From CAYSJU01 sp964431495 (GTDB taxonomy: Bacteria > Omnitrophota > Gorgyraeia > Tantalellales > Tantalellaceae): a stretch of DNA of 56,721 nucleotides. Both the position numbers and the translations under genes were made by a program. The stretch covers positions 1 through 56,721 of the forward strand of contig CAYSJU010000012.1 of assembly GCA_964431495.1 (NCBI GenBank), written 5' to 3'. Below, piece after piece: positions 43,472-51,323 of this stretch (the first letter of the stretch is position 1; the number at the start of each line of letters is the position of its first letter). A model generated the notes under the pieces. It saw only the letters and a list, made by a program, of their open reading frames with translations, had not been told where the DNA came from and did not search any database.

Positions 43472-44572
43472 CTATATGATTGTTTTTGCGGTTGCTTTAT
43501 CGAAAAAATGTACCTTGCTCATGTCAAAGACGACATCCATATCCTGGTTTATCTGTGGATTGGTGTCGCCTGACAGCCGAGCGACAAGAACGTGTTTACC
43601 ACTGTTCAGATGTATGTATACCTCTGAACCAAGATGTTCGACGACCTCGCAGGTCATCGTAACGATGTTTTCTGGAGGAGTTTCAGAAATAAACAATTTA
43701 TCGTAAATATCCTCGCTCCTGACCCCCATCATGACTCTCGTATCAAGGTAATCTTCCAGCGCGGCATATATGCTCTCTACTATCCTTACCCGGAAGTTGC
43801 CTTCATCAAAATACATCCTGCCGTCTTTCTTTATGATCCTGCCTTCCATAAAATTCATTGGTGGAGCGCCTATAAAACCGGCCACAAACCTGTTTACGGG
43901 CTTGTTATACACGCTGGTCGGCGTATCTATCTGCTGAACAATACCGTCCTTGACAACTACTATCCTGTCCCCGAGAGTCATAGCCTCGGTCTGGTCATGT
44001 GTTACGTAGATCATGGTGGACTGAAGCTTCATGTGCAGGCGGTGAAGTTCGGTTCTCATCGTTACCCTTAATTTAGCATCAAGGTTACTCAGCGGCTCAT
44101 CGAAAAGAAAAACCATGGGCTTACGCACTATGGACCTGCCTACCGCCACTCTCTGCCGCTGACCCCCTGAAAGCGCCTTGGGCCTTCTGTTCAACAGCTG
44201 TTCCAGTCCGAGTATAGCGGCCGCTTCCTTCACTCTCGAGATTATCTCTTTTTTTGGATATTTCTTCAGCTTTAGACCGAACGCCATGTTCTCGTAAACG
44301 CTCATATGTGGATAAAGGGCGTAATTCTGAAAGACCATAGCTATATCACGGTCCTTGGGAGGAATATTATTTACCCTGCGGTCTCCTATAAAGATGTCCC
44401 CCGCGGTCGCTGTTTCAAGACCGGCGATCAACCTTAAGATCGTGGATTTCCCGCAGCCTGAAGGCCCTACCAGGACAACGAATTCCTTGTTCTCCACGCC
44501 AAAAGTAACGTTATCGACCGCGACCACATCGCCGAAAACCTTTCTTACGCCGCGCAAACTGACCTGCGCCAT
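43472..44572 (-). CDS. MalK/UgpC-type ABC transporter ATPase, orphan
   Basis: Protein of 366 aa. The ATPase domain has Walker A GPSGCGKST (about 37-45), Q-loop VFQNYALYPHMSV, signature LSGGQRQRVAVGRSI, Walker B VFLFDEPLSNLDA and switch H in VTHDQTEA. A C-terminal OB-type regulatory domain (about 240-366) has the MalK-family GVRSEDI motif. Such ATPases energise carbohydrate importers and can serve several permeases. No permease or binding protein lies in the window, so its transporters must be elsewhere. It has its own promoter and probably starts the transcript that includes the two cyclases. Confidence 0.93.
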   Translation of the reverse strand: MAQVSLRGVRKVFGDVVAVDNVTFGVENKEFVVLVGPSGCGKSTILRLIAGLETATAGDIFIGDRRVNNIPPKDRDIAMVFQNYALYPHMSVYENMAFGLKLKKYPKKEIISRVKEAAAILGLEQLLNRRPKALSGGQRQRVAVGRSIVRKPMVFLFDEPLSNLDAKLRVTMRTELHRLHMKLQSTMIYVTHDQTEAMTLGDRIVVVKDGIVQQIDTPTSVYNKPVNRFVAGFIGAPPMNFMEGRIIKKDGRMYFDEGNFRVRIVESIYAALEDYLDTRVMMGVRSEDIYDKLFISETPPENIVTMTCEVVEHLGSEVYIHLNSGKHVLVARLSGDTNPQINQDMDVVFDMSKVHFFDKATAKTII

Positions 44573-44631
44573 ATTACCACCTTAAATATTCCAGACTGAA
44601 TGCTATTTTAACCCCTTACGGGTATTAATGC

Positions 44632-44660
44632 TTTATATACCATATTAGGACAAAAGTCAA
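44632..44660 (-). promoter_or_regulatory. Sigma-70-like promoter upstream of the ABC ATPase
   Basis: Minus-strand reading: -35 TTGACT (44655-44660), a 17-bp spacer and -10 TATAAA (44632-44637). It lies in the 102-bp gap after accD. The ATPase start is preceded by AAGGTGG at normal spacing. Confidence 0.6.
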
Positions 44661-44670
44661 TAAATTGTTA

Positions 44671-44683
44671 GGGGTCAGACCCC
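44671..44683. repeat. GGGGTCAGACCCC palindrome at the accD stop
   Basis: A 13-bp near-perfect palindrome with six-base arms and one central base. The accD stop codon (44675-44677) lies inside it, so the last codons of accD are part of the palindrome. The single-base centre is too tight for a terminator loop. It looks like a short dispersed palindrome. Confidence 0.6.
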
Positions 44684-45535
44684 CTCCCTATTGACCAAAT
44701 ACTCCATCAGGGTCGACAAGATCTGCTTCATCTCGCTCCTCTTGACTATCATGTCTATTAACCCGTGTTCCAGTAAAAATTCCGAACTTTGAAAGCCTTC
44801 CGGCAATTCCTGTTTGATGGTCTGCTGTATGACCCTTGGTCCTGTAAATCCTATAAGGGCCTTGGGTTCCGCCATGATTATGTCACCGAGCGAGGCAAAG
44901 CTGGCCATTATTCCAGCCATTGTCGGATTTGTCAGCACTGAGATGAAGGACCCCCCGTTCCTGTCTAATTTCTCCAGCGCCGCGCTGGTCTTTGCCATCT
45001 GCATCAGGGATAACAACCCCTCGTACATCCTGGCTCCTCCTCCGGAACCTGAAATGATGATAAGAGGCAGCTTTTTCGCATCCGCGTATTCGATGATCCT
45101 GGTGATTTTCTCCCCTACCACCGAACCCATGGAGCCCATAATAAACCTTGAATCCGTAACGCCAAGCGCGACACGCCTGCCGTTGATCTTGCCTTCACCG
45201 ATAACGGCCGCTTCTTTTAATCCGGTCGCCTTCTGATCTTTCTTGAGTTTGGCCATATAATCCTTGCCGGGAGTTTTGAATTTCAAAGGATCTTTACTCT
45301 GCATGTCTGGATAGGCTTCCTGGAAAGTCCCGCTGTCAAGGACGATGTTTATCCGCTCATAAGCTCCTATCCTGAAATGATAATCACATTTCAGACAGAC
45401 CTGAAGATTCTCCTTAAGTTTTTTATTGTAAATGACTTCTCCACACTCGGGACATTTTGTCCACAGCCCTCCCGGCATGTCCTTCTTCCGTGCTCCGCTG
45501 AATATTTTGGGTTTTTTCGCGAAAAAAGCCATCAT
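44675..45535 (-). CDS. accD: Acetyl-CoA carboxylase carboxyltransferase subunit beta
   Basis: Protein of 286 aa. The N-terminal four-cysteine zinc ribbon (CPECGEV...CLKCDYHFRI, residues 34-58) is diagnostic of AccD. The crotonase-fold carboxyltransferase domain has SRFIMGSMGSVVGEK, the oxyanion-hole ISGSGGGARMYEGL, and AEPKALIGFTGPRVI. It works with AccA in fatty-acid synthesis; accA is not in the window. It is 6 bp downstream of the DUF1015 gene. The 3' end runs into a dispersed-type palindrome. Confidence 0.96.
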   Translation of the reverse strand: MMAFFAKKPKIFSGARKKDMPGGLWTKCPECGEVIYNKKLKENLQVCLKCDYHFRIGAYERINIVLDSGTFQEAYPDMQSKDPLKFKTPGKDYMAKLKKDQKATGLKEAAVIGEGKINGRRVALGVTDSRFIMGSMGSVVGEKITRIIEYADAKKLPLIIISGSGGGARMYEGLLSLMQMAKTSAALEKLDRNGGSFISVLTNPTMAGIMASFASLGDIIMAEPKALIGFTGPRVIQQTIKQELPEGFQSSEFLLEHGLIDMIVKRSEMKQILSTLMEYLVNREGV

Positions 45536-45541
45536 TTCCTC

Positions 45542-46822
45542 TTAAAATTTGTTTAACACAAGGCCGGACAAAAGCTTGGGATAAAAATACGTGGATTTCT
45601 GCGGCATCATGTCGCCGCGCTCAGCTACAGCTTTGAGCTGTTCAACGCGGGTCGGGTTAAGAAAAAAAACTCCCTTATAGCCGCTGTTCCTGACCAGGGA
45701 CACGGCCTCCTCGGGGTCCCTGACATATTTTACTTTCCCTTCCTCGTTCTTAATGTCCAGTAATCCATTAAAAACAGCTGAATGCAGTATGCTCACATCC
45801 AGTTTCTTCCATTCCAGGGATTTTTTTTCAACGATCAGTTTTTCGATGTCGGATTCATTTTTCAGCTCTATAAAGAGATATCCATTACCTCCGAAAAATC
45901 CGAACGCATGGCTTTCTCCGGATTTCTTGTCCAGACGGCTTATAAGATCCGCCAGGTCCCGGTGCCTGGTCACATAAAAATATTTTTTAAGCCTCTCTAC
46001 TATCTCATCATCAGCCAATTCCATATCCTTTATCACCCTGTGGGTCCCCATTATCGTAAGGTTGCCACTGGCTTCCATGTCGGTAAAATACATCATAATG
46101 TGATCCGCGCTCCCGTCATACCCGGGTTGCTGCCGCATCATGTCCCGGTATTTCCTGGCCACTTCATATCTGTGATGTCCGTCCGCGATGAATATTCTTT
46201 TCCCTTCCATTGATGAGGATATCTTTTCCAGGGAGCTCTTATCGCGGAGGCGCCAGAGTTTGTGGCCTTCCATGCCTATTTGTATATCGACCAGGGGCGC
46301 GACCGAGACGACTGTCTTCTCCAGTATCTCTGTTATGGTTCTGCCCATATCCGAATATAACGTAAAGATCGGGCTGAGGTTCCCCTTGACCTCTTTCATG
46401 AGATTCATCCTGTCTTCCCTGGGAGCAGCAAGAGTGTGCTCGTGAGGAAATATCTTCTTCTTTTCGGCATCCGCTATCTCCATGAGCCCGATAAACCCTA
46501 TCCTGCGGCACTTCCTACCGTGCACCTGGTATTCCTGCTCATAAACATAAAAAGCCTCGTCCTTATCTTTTACGAGGACACCTTCTTCCATCCACTCGGT
46601 TAAAAACCTATTCGCCCGGGTGTATTTATTGTCTTGCTCATTATCTCCTTCCCGATCTTTCCCCAGAATAAGTCTTATAACATTATAGTCGTTGCCCTCG
46701 TAAAGCTCATCCCTCATGGTCTGGGGGATGACATCATAAGGAGGGGCGTAAACACCCGCGACATCATCACCCACCTTGCCGGCATTATATATAATTCCTC
46801 TAAAGGGCCTTACTTCCGCCAT
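45542..46822 (-). CDS. DUF1015 family protein
   Basis: Cytoplasmic protein of 426 aa matching the DUF1015 family over its whole length. Seen: RPFRGIIYN at the start, the YAPPYDVI motif, HEHTLAAPREDRMNLMKEVKGN, FIADGHHRYEVARKYRD, and near the C-terminus VFFLNPTRVEQLKAVAERGDMMPQKSTYFYPKL. The many conserved histidines and charged residues suggest an enzyme, but I do not know its reaction. It starts 13 bp inside the VanZ-like gene and ends 6 bp before accD. Confidence 0.88.
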   Translation of the reverse strand: MAEVRPFRGIIYNAGKVGDDVAGVYAPPYDVIPQTMRDELYEGNDYNVIRLILGKDREGDNEQDNKYTRANRFLTEWMEEGVLVKDKDEAFYVYEQEYQVHGRKCRRIGFIGLMEIADAEKKKIFPHEHTLAAPREDRMNLMKEVKGNLSPIFTLYSDMGRTITEILEKTVVSVAPLVDIQIGMEGHKLWRLRDKSSLEKISSSMEGKRIFIADGHHRYEVARKYRDMMRQQPGYDGSADHIMMYFTDMEASGNLTIMGTHRVIKDMELADDEIVERLKKYFYVTRHRDLADLISRLDKKSGESHAFGFFGGNGYLFIELKNESDIEKLIVEKKSLEWKKLDVSILHSAVFNGLLDIKNEEGKVKYVRDPEEAVSLVRNSGYKGVFFLNPTRVEQLKAVAERGDMMPQKSTYFYPKLLSGLVLNKF

Positions 46823-47205
46823 ATCACGACCTTTCCCAAAATTAATCCCACAAATACCCCCGTGATGTTCGCGACAGCGTCTCCCATACTAGGACACCTG
46901 CCCGGGACAAAATGCTGCACCAGTTCCATTACGATACCATATCCTCCACCCAATATCAACGTAAAGAAGGAACTTCTAGCCAGGGTCAGGCTGCTGTAAT
47001 CATAATAGAAGCTCCTCATCAGCAAGGCTGACAGGATAGCGTATTCAAAGAAATGCGCTACTTTGTCAAAATGCCCGACCGTAAGCGCTGGCAGTTTTCT
47101 GTAAGGCAGAACCGCGAAAAAAAGAATAACAGCGACCCACAATACGGTGGGTATCCAAACAAAACCGCGTTCATTTCCTTTAAGCCATGCGCCCATATCA
47201 TTCAC
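46810..47205 (-). CDS. VanZ-like membrane protein
   Basis: Protein of 131 aa with four hydrophobic segments and the VanZ-family pattern: FDKVAHFFEYAILSALL after the first helix, then YGIVMELVQHFVPGRCPSMGDAVANITGV with the conserved E...Q...PGR and D..N residues. VanZ-like proteins are widespread; only one confers low-level teicoplanin resistance, and most have no known role. It overlaps the fmdB-like gene by 8 bp. Confidence 0.88.
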   Translation of the reverse strand: MNDMGAWLKGNERGFVWIPTVLWVAVILFFAVLPYRKLPALTVGHFDKVAHFFEYAILSALLMRSFYYDYSSLTLARSSFFTLILGGGYGIVMELVQHFVPGRCPSMGDAVANITGVFVGLILGKVVIWRK

Positions 47206-47464
47206 ATGAAGAACAGGTGTCGGGGTTACAGCAAGGCCTGGAAGAGTTGCCGTTCTTTCCCTTCCCGCGTTTCCCCTCCGACGCGGCCTTGTAATCCGTC
47301 TGATAGAACCCCTTGCCTTTAAAAATTATTCCGGCTCCGAAGCCTATCACGCGTTTCACGGGAGACGAGCATTTGGGACATTTTTTGAGCGGCTCATCCG
47401 TCATGCTCTGGAACTGCTCAAAACCATGACCGCAACTGTGGCACTTATATTCATACGTGGGCAT
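47198..47464 (-). CDS. FmdB-type zinc-ribbon protein
   Basis: Protein of 88 aa. The N-terminal FmdB/CxxC_CXXC_SSSS ribbon has MPTYEYKCHSCGHGFE, then KKCPKC about residue 28-33, then the typical aliphatic GAGIIFKGKGFYQTDY. The C-terminus adds CCNPDTCSSCE, an extra cysteine cluster that could hold a second metal. The family is named after a formamidase regulator but its general function is unknown. The Shine-Dalgarno is GGAGG. Confidence 0.9.
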   Translation of the reverse strand: MPTYEYKCHSCGHGFEQFQSMTDEPLKKCPKCSSPVKRVIGFGAGIIFKGKGFYQTDYKAASEGKRGKGKNGNSSRPCCNPDTCSSCE

Positions 47465-47486
47465 TTTCCCTCCATTGACATTCCCT

Positions 47487-47504
47487 CCCCTGCTCCCGCA
47501 GGGG
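47487..47504. repeat. Palindrome CCCCTGC-TCCC-GCAGGGG
   Basis: Perfect 7-bp arms around a 4-base loop in the 96-bp dnaJ-fmdB gap. There is no T-run on either side, so it is probably not an intrinsic terminator. On the mRNA it lies about 23 bases before the fmdB start. Confidence 0.55.
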
Positions 47505-47535
47505 TAAACTCCAGCGGGAATCTGTATCCTCAGTC

Positions 47536-47555
47536 ATTCCTGCGAAAGCAGGAAT
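47536..47555. repeat. dRS3-like palindrome ATTCCTGC-GAAA-GCAGGAAT
   Basis: Perfect 8-bp arms with a GAAA loop, lying 5 bp after the dnaJ stop. The form GTCATTCC(T)GCGAAAGC(A)GGAAT closely resembles the dRS3-type short repeats known from Neisseria and seen in many other genomes. It may also serve as a 3' RNA stabiliser for the heat-shock mRNA. Confidence 0.65.
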
Positions 47556-47560
47556 CTCTG

Positions 47561-48679
47561 TTAGATGAATCCTTTTTTCAATCTATCAAAAAACTTTTCT
47601 TTTCCCCTGGCGATCTTCTTGCCGAAACTCGCTTCAAATTCCCTCAATAGCTTCTTCTGTTGCGGAGTAAGGTCCTGTGGGACATCTGCCTTCACCTTTG
47701 CGAAGTGATCTCCCCTACCCCGTCCGTCCAGCCTTTTTACGCCCTGTCCCCTCAGCCTGAAAACCCGTCCGCTCTGGGTGCCTCCGGGGATCGATAACGT
47801 GGTCTTCCCGTCTATGACATTAACATCCACTTCATCCCCGAAAACAAGCTGTGTAAAAGAAACATTGATCACGCTGTACACATCGTAATCACGTCTTGAA
47901 AAATACTCGTGCTCCTTGACGGAGATCGTGACATATAGATCTCCCCCTGGCCCGCCGTGTGCGCCAGCCTCGCCTTCTCCGGAAAGCCGGACACGCGTTC
48001 CGGTATCAACGCCGGCAGGGATATTCACTTCTATTTTTTTTGCTGCTTCTTTTCTGCCAGTGCCATTACAGGAGGAACACGGGTCCTTGATGACCTTTCC
48101 AGCGCCCTGACACTGGGTACACGTGCGCGAAATGCTGAAAAAACCGCCTGATTGAGTTACACTTCCCGTACCGCCGCACTGCTGACATATCGCCGTTCCT
48201 GTTCCGGGCTTTGCTCCTGTCCCGTCGCAGTCAGTGCAGGTCTCGTACCGGCGGACCCTGATGCTCTTCTTTGTCCCGTGCGCGGCCTCCAGAAAGTCCA
48301 GCTTGATGTCGTACTGCAGGTCCCTGCCCCTGGCGGGGCCTGTCCCGCCACTCCTTCCGAAGCCGAACATCTCCTCGAAGATGCCTCCAAAGCCGCCTGA
48401 AAAAACCTCCCGGAATATCTCAAAAGGGTCGTGAAATCCAAACCCGCCGGTCCCGTATTGAAAAGCGGCATCACCGAACTGGTCATACCTGCTTCGCTTT
48501 TCCGGATTGCTCAGGACCTCATAGGCGTGGGATATCTCTTTGAACGTCTCTTCAGCTGACCCATCCCCGGGATTTTTATCAGGGTGATACTTAACGGCTA
48601 ATTTTCTGTACGATTTTTTGATCTCATCGGCGGAAGCATTCCTGCTGACACCGAGTAGCTCATAATAGTCTTTCGCCAT
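47561..48679 (-). CDS. dnaJ: Chaperone DnaJ
   Basis: Protein of 372 aa starting at ATG 48679, 16 bp after the dnaK stop. J-domain residues 1-70 include KYHPDKNPGDGSAEE with the HPD motif. A G/F-rich stretch (FGFHDPFEIF...) follows, then four CxxCxGxG zinc repeats (CTDCDGTG, CQQCGGTG, CTQCQGAG, CSSCNGTG), then the C-terminal substrate-binding domains ending LKKGFI. The frame is open far upstream through dnaK, but that extension is not part of the gene. It acts with DnaK and GrpE and is last in the CIRCE-controlled operon. Confidence 0.97.
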   Translation of the reverse strand: MAKDYYELLGVSRNASADEIKKSYRKLAVKYHPDKNPGDGSAEETFKEISHAYEVLSNPEKRSRYDQFGDAAFQYGTGGFGFHDPFEIFREVFSGGFGGIFEEMFGFGRSGGTGPARGRDLQYDIKLDFLEAAHGTKKSIRVRRYETCTDCDGTGAKPGTGTAICQQCGGTGSVTQSGGFFSISRTCTQCQGAGKVIKDPCSSCNGTGRKEAAKKIEVNIPAGVDTGTRVRLSGEGEAGAHGGPGGDLYVTISVKEHEYFSRRDYDVYSVINVSFTQLVFGDEVDVNVIDGKTTLSIPGGTQSGRVFRLRGQGVKRLDGRGRGDHFAKVKADVPQDLTPQQKKLLREFEASFGKKIARGKEKFFDRLKKGFI

Positions 48680-48695
48680 TGCGTCCTTTGATTGA

Positions 48696-50633
48696 CTACT
48701 TATTATCCTTCTCTTCATCCACTTTGAAATCAGCGTCCACCACGTCCTCCTCTGATTTCTTTTCACCGCCGGCGCCCTCCCCTGCGGGCTCTCCCTGTCC
48801 CGGCTGCGGTCCCGCCTGCTGCTGGGCCTGAGCCTGTTTGTAGACCTCTTCCGACAGTTTATAACTGGCCTGCTGGAGCTCTTCCTGTGCTTTTTTGATC
48901 TCCTCGGCATTCTCCGAGGTAAGGGACTTCTTTGCCTTCTCAAGGGCTTCGTTGATCTTCTTCTTTTCATCATCAGAAACCTTGTCCCCGTAATCCTTCA
49001 AGGCCTTCTCGGTGGAATAGACAAAGGAATCCAGCTGATTTCTCGCCTCGATCATCTCCCTCTTTTTCTTGTCCTCTCCTTCGTGCAGTTTCGCTTCCTT
49101 CTCCATCTTTTCGATCTCTTCCTTTGATAATCCGCTGGATGATTCGATCCGTATGGACTGCTCTTTTCCAGTGGCCTTGTCCTTTGCCGATACATGGACA
49201 ATGCCGTCTTTATCTATATCAAAAGAGACCTCTATCTGGGGAATGCCCCTTGGCGCCGGAGGGATCCCTATAAGGTCAAAACGCCCCAGGGTCCGGTTAT
49301 CAGCGGCCATCTCGCGTTCTCCCTGCAAAACGTGGATGGAAACCGCGGTCTGGCCGTCGGCAGCCGTGGAGAATATCTGGCTTTTCTTCGTGGGGATAGT
49401 GGTATTCCGCTCAATTAGCTTCGTCAGCACGCCTCCCAGCGTTTCTATTCCCAGAGACAATGGAGTAACATCAAGAAGAAGCACATCCTTAAGGCTTTCT
49501 TCGCCGCTGAGCACACCTCCCTGGATCGCGGCTCCCACGGCCACGACTTCATCCGGATTAACGCCCTTATGGGCTTCCTTGCCGAATATTTCCTTCACCA
49601 CTTCCTGCACTTTCGGCATGCGCGTCTGGCCCCCGACAAGTATGACCTCGTCGATATCACTCGCGGAGTATCCGGAATCTTTGAGCGCTTTTAAACATGG
49701 GCCCTTTGTCTTCTCGACCAGGTCATCTACCAGCTGTTCCAGCTTCGACCTTGTAAGCATCATGGTCAGATGCTTGGGGCCTGTCGCGTCCGCTGTGACG
49801 AACGGAAGGTTTATCTCCGTCTGGAGATTGCTCGAAAGTTCGCATTTAGCCTTTTCAGCGGCCTCTTTTAATCTCTGGAGGGCCATTTTATCGTTGCGCA
49901 GGTCGACCCCGTTCTCCTTTTTGAACTCATCGGCTATCCAGTCGATGATCCTCTGGTCAAAATTGTCCCCTCCCAGATGGGTGTCGCCATTGGTGGCCTT
50001 TACCTCAAAAACGCCTTCACCGACATCAAGGATAGAGATATCGAAAGTGCCGCCGCCCAGGTCAAACACGGCTATCTTCTCGTTCTTCTTCCTTTCAAGG
50101 CCGTAGGCAAGGCTTGCCGCGGTCGGTTCGTTTATTATCCTCAGGACGTTAATACCCGCTATCTGGCCGGCATCCTTTGTGGCCTGTCTCTGTGAATCGT
50201 TAAAATACGCCGGGACCGTAACGACCGCGTCCGAGACCTTTTCCCCGAGATAATCCTCGGCTGTCTGCCTCATCTTCTGCAGGATCATCGCCGAGATCTC
50301 AGGCGGCGTGTACTTCTTGCCATGCGCGTCAACTACCACGTTCCCTGACGCGTCCTCGTCTATCTTGAACGGGACTAATTTCTCCTCCACTTCAACCTCG
50401 GAATGCTTTCTTCCCATGAACCTTTTGATACTGAAGATCGTATTCTCCGGATTGGTGATCGCCTGGCGCTTTGCCGGCTGACCCACGAGCCTTTCCCCTG
50501 TCTTTGTAAAAGCGACCACACTCGGGGTGGTCCTGGCCCCTTCAGCGTTCGGTATCACTTTAGGCTCTTTTCCCTCCATGACCGCGACACATGAATTTGT
50601 AGTTCCCAGATCGATTCCTATTACCTTACCCAT
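48696..50633 (-). CDS. dnaK: Chaperone DnaK (Hsp70)
   Basis: Protein of 645 aa. The ATPase domain has IGIDLGTTNSCVAVMEG, VVTVPAYFNDSQRQATKDAG, the phosphate-2 loop FDLGGGTFD, and DEVILVGGQTRMP. The linker DVLLLDVTPLSLGIET follows, then the substrate domain with PTKKSQIFSTA. The C-terminal tail is Gln/Gly-rich and ends with an acidic EEDVVDADFKVDEEKDN-type motif. ATG 50633 is preceded by GGGAGG. The start overlaps the end of a methyltransferase gene by 8 bp, so dnaK translation here depends on sequence inside that gene. Confidence 0.98.
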   Translation of the reverse strand: MGKVIGIDLGTTNSCVAVMEGKEPKVIPNAEGARTTPSVVAFTKTGERLVGQPAKRQAITNPENTIFSIKRFMGRKHSEVEVEEKLVPFKIDEDASGNVVVDAHGKKYTPPEISAMILQKMRQTAEDYLGEKVSDAVVTVPAYFNDSQRQATKDAGQIAGINVLRIINEPTAASLAYGLERKKNEKIAVFDLGGGTFDISILDVGEGVFEVKATNGDTHLGGDNFDQRIIDWIADEFKKENGVDLRNDKMALQRLKEAAEKAKCELSSNLQTEINLPFVTADATGPKHLTMMLTRSKLEQLVDDLVEKTKGPCLKALKDSGYSASDIDEVILVGGQTRMPKVQEVVKEIFGKEAHKGVNPDEVVAVGAAIQGGVLSGEESLKDVLLLDVTPLSLGIETLGGVLTKLIERNTTIPTKKSQIFSTAADGQTAVSIHVLQGEREMAADNRTLGRFDLIGIPPAPRGIPQIEVSFDIDKDGIVHVSAKDKATGKEQSIRIESSSGLSKEEIEKMEKEAKLHEGEDKKKREMIEARNQLDSFVYSTEKALKDYGDKVSDDEKKKINEALEKAKKSLTSENAEEIKKAQEELQQASYKLSEEVYKQAQAQQQAGPQPGQGEPAGEGAGGEKKSEEDVVDADFKVDEEKDNK

Positions 50634-51321
50634 CGCTCAACCTCCCTTTACATACATTATTTTGTTTAACCCCAATACCATATATGCTCCAACCATAAAA
50701 ATTATGAAACGCGTCAATAAGATATTTCCTTTTGCCTTTTATGAGTCCGAATATGAACAGAATTTTTATCCAGTTGCGAACGGTACCTACTCTTTCCACA
50801 TGGAGTTTGCAGGTCTGCGAAAGATATGCAAACAAACCGTGTTTACTCCATGGCTTGATATGCGTAGGATCGTCAAGAAAATTGAAAGGGCCATGCTGTT
50901 CTCTCTTAAATCCAAAAGATGGGACAAACATTGTCGTCCAGTTAGGTGTTTCTATATAAACCCTTCCTCCTTCTTTCAGCACCCTGTTTATTTCGTCCCC
51001 CAAGCTAAAGGGGTCCTTCAAATGTTCAATAACATGAGTGAATATTATACCGTCAAAAAAAGAATCCTGGTATGGGAGTTCACCCAGGTCAAGATCAGTC
51101 TCTTTGAATAAAACAAAACCCGGAATTTTATCGTTGTTGTTTTTGTCAACAGCGCAAATCTCGGCTGAAGGATATATCTCTTTTAGATCGTAACAGTTTT
51201 CAGCAGAGCCGCAGCCAAGTTCAAGTATCTTTTCAGGCCTGTCTAAAGCGCGAAAGAACTTATATCTGACATCGAACCGTTTTACAAACCGTCTTGCGGA
51301 TTCTTTGATCTTAGTTATCAT
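50626..51321 (-). CDS. Class I SAM-dependent methyltransferase inserted in the dnaK operon
   Basis: Protein of 231 aa of the Methyltransf_11/23 type. Motif I is ILELGCGSAEN (residues 32-42), the acidic residue after beta-2 is in ICAVDKNN, and FDGIIFTHVIEHLKDPF is the motif II/post-II region with HVIEHL. ETPNW and DDPTHIKPWSKHGL are typical of sugar or O-antigen methyltransferases. It begins 2 bp after grpE, and its last codons (CKGRLSDG) read through the dnaK Shine-Dalgarno. Hand count gives 20 G/C of 60 at 50641-50700 and at 51001-51060, against 31-32 of 60 in sampled grpE and dnaK lines. This argues for acquisition. A role in heat shock is not supported by the sequence; surface-glycan methylation is more likely. 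Confidence 0.88.
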   Translation of the reverse strand: MITKIKESARRFVKRFDVRYKFFRALDRPEKILELGCGSAENCYDLKEIYPSAEICAVDKNNNDKIPGFVLFKETDLDLGELPYQDSFFDGIIFTHVIEHLKDPFSLGDEINRVLKEGGRVYIETPNWTTMFVPSFGFKREQHGPFNFLDDPTHIKPWSKHGLFAYLSQTCKLHVERVGTVRNWIKILFIFGLIKGKRKYLIDAFHNFYGWSIYGIGVKQNNVCKGRLSDG

Positions 51322-51323
51322 GG

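Noticed and set aside
44671..44683. Intrinsic terminator after accD
   Set aside because: The palindrome has a one-base centre and is not followed by a U-run on the coding strand.
46810..47205. Teicoplanin-resistance gene vanZ
   Set aside because: Only the fold is shared; there is no van cluster, and most VanZ-like proteins have no resistance role.
48680..48973. Long N-terminal extension of dnaJ
   Set aside because: The extension is Arg/Ser-rich, overlaps the dnaK 3' end, and the J domain begins exactly at ATG 48679.
49069..50106. 345-codon open frame on the plus strand
   Set aside because: It is antisense to dnaK, a highly constrained gene; no domain was recognised, so it is a shadow.
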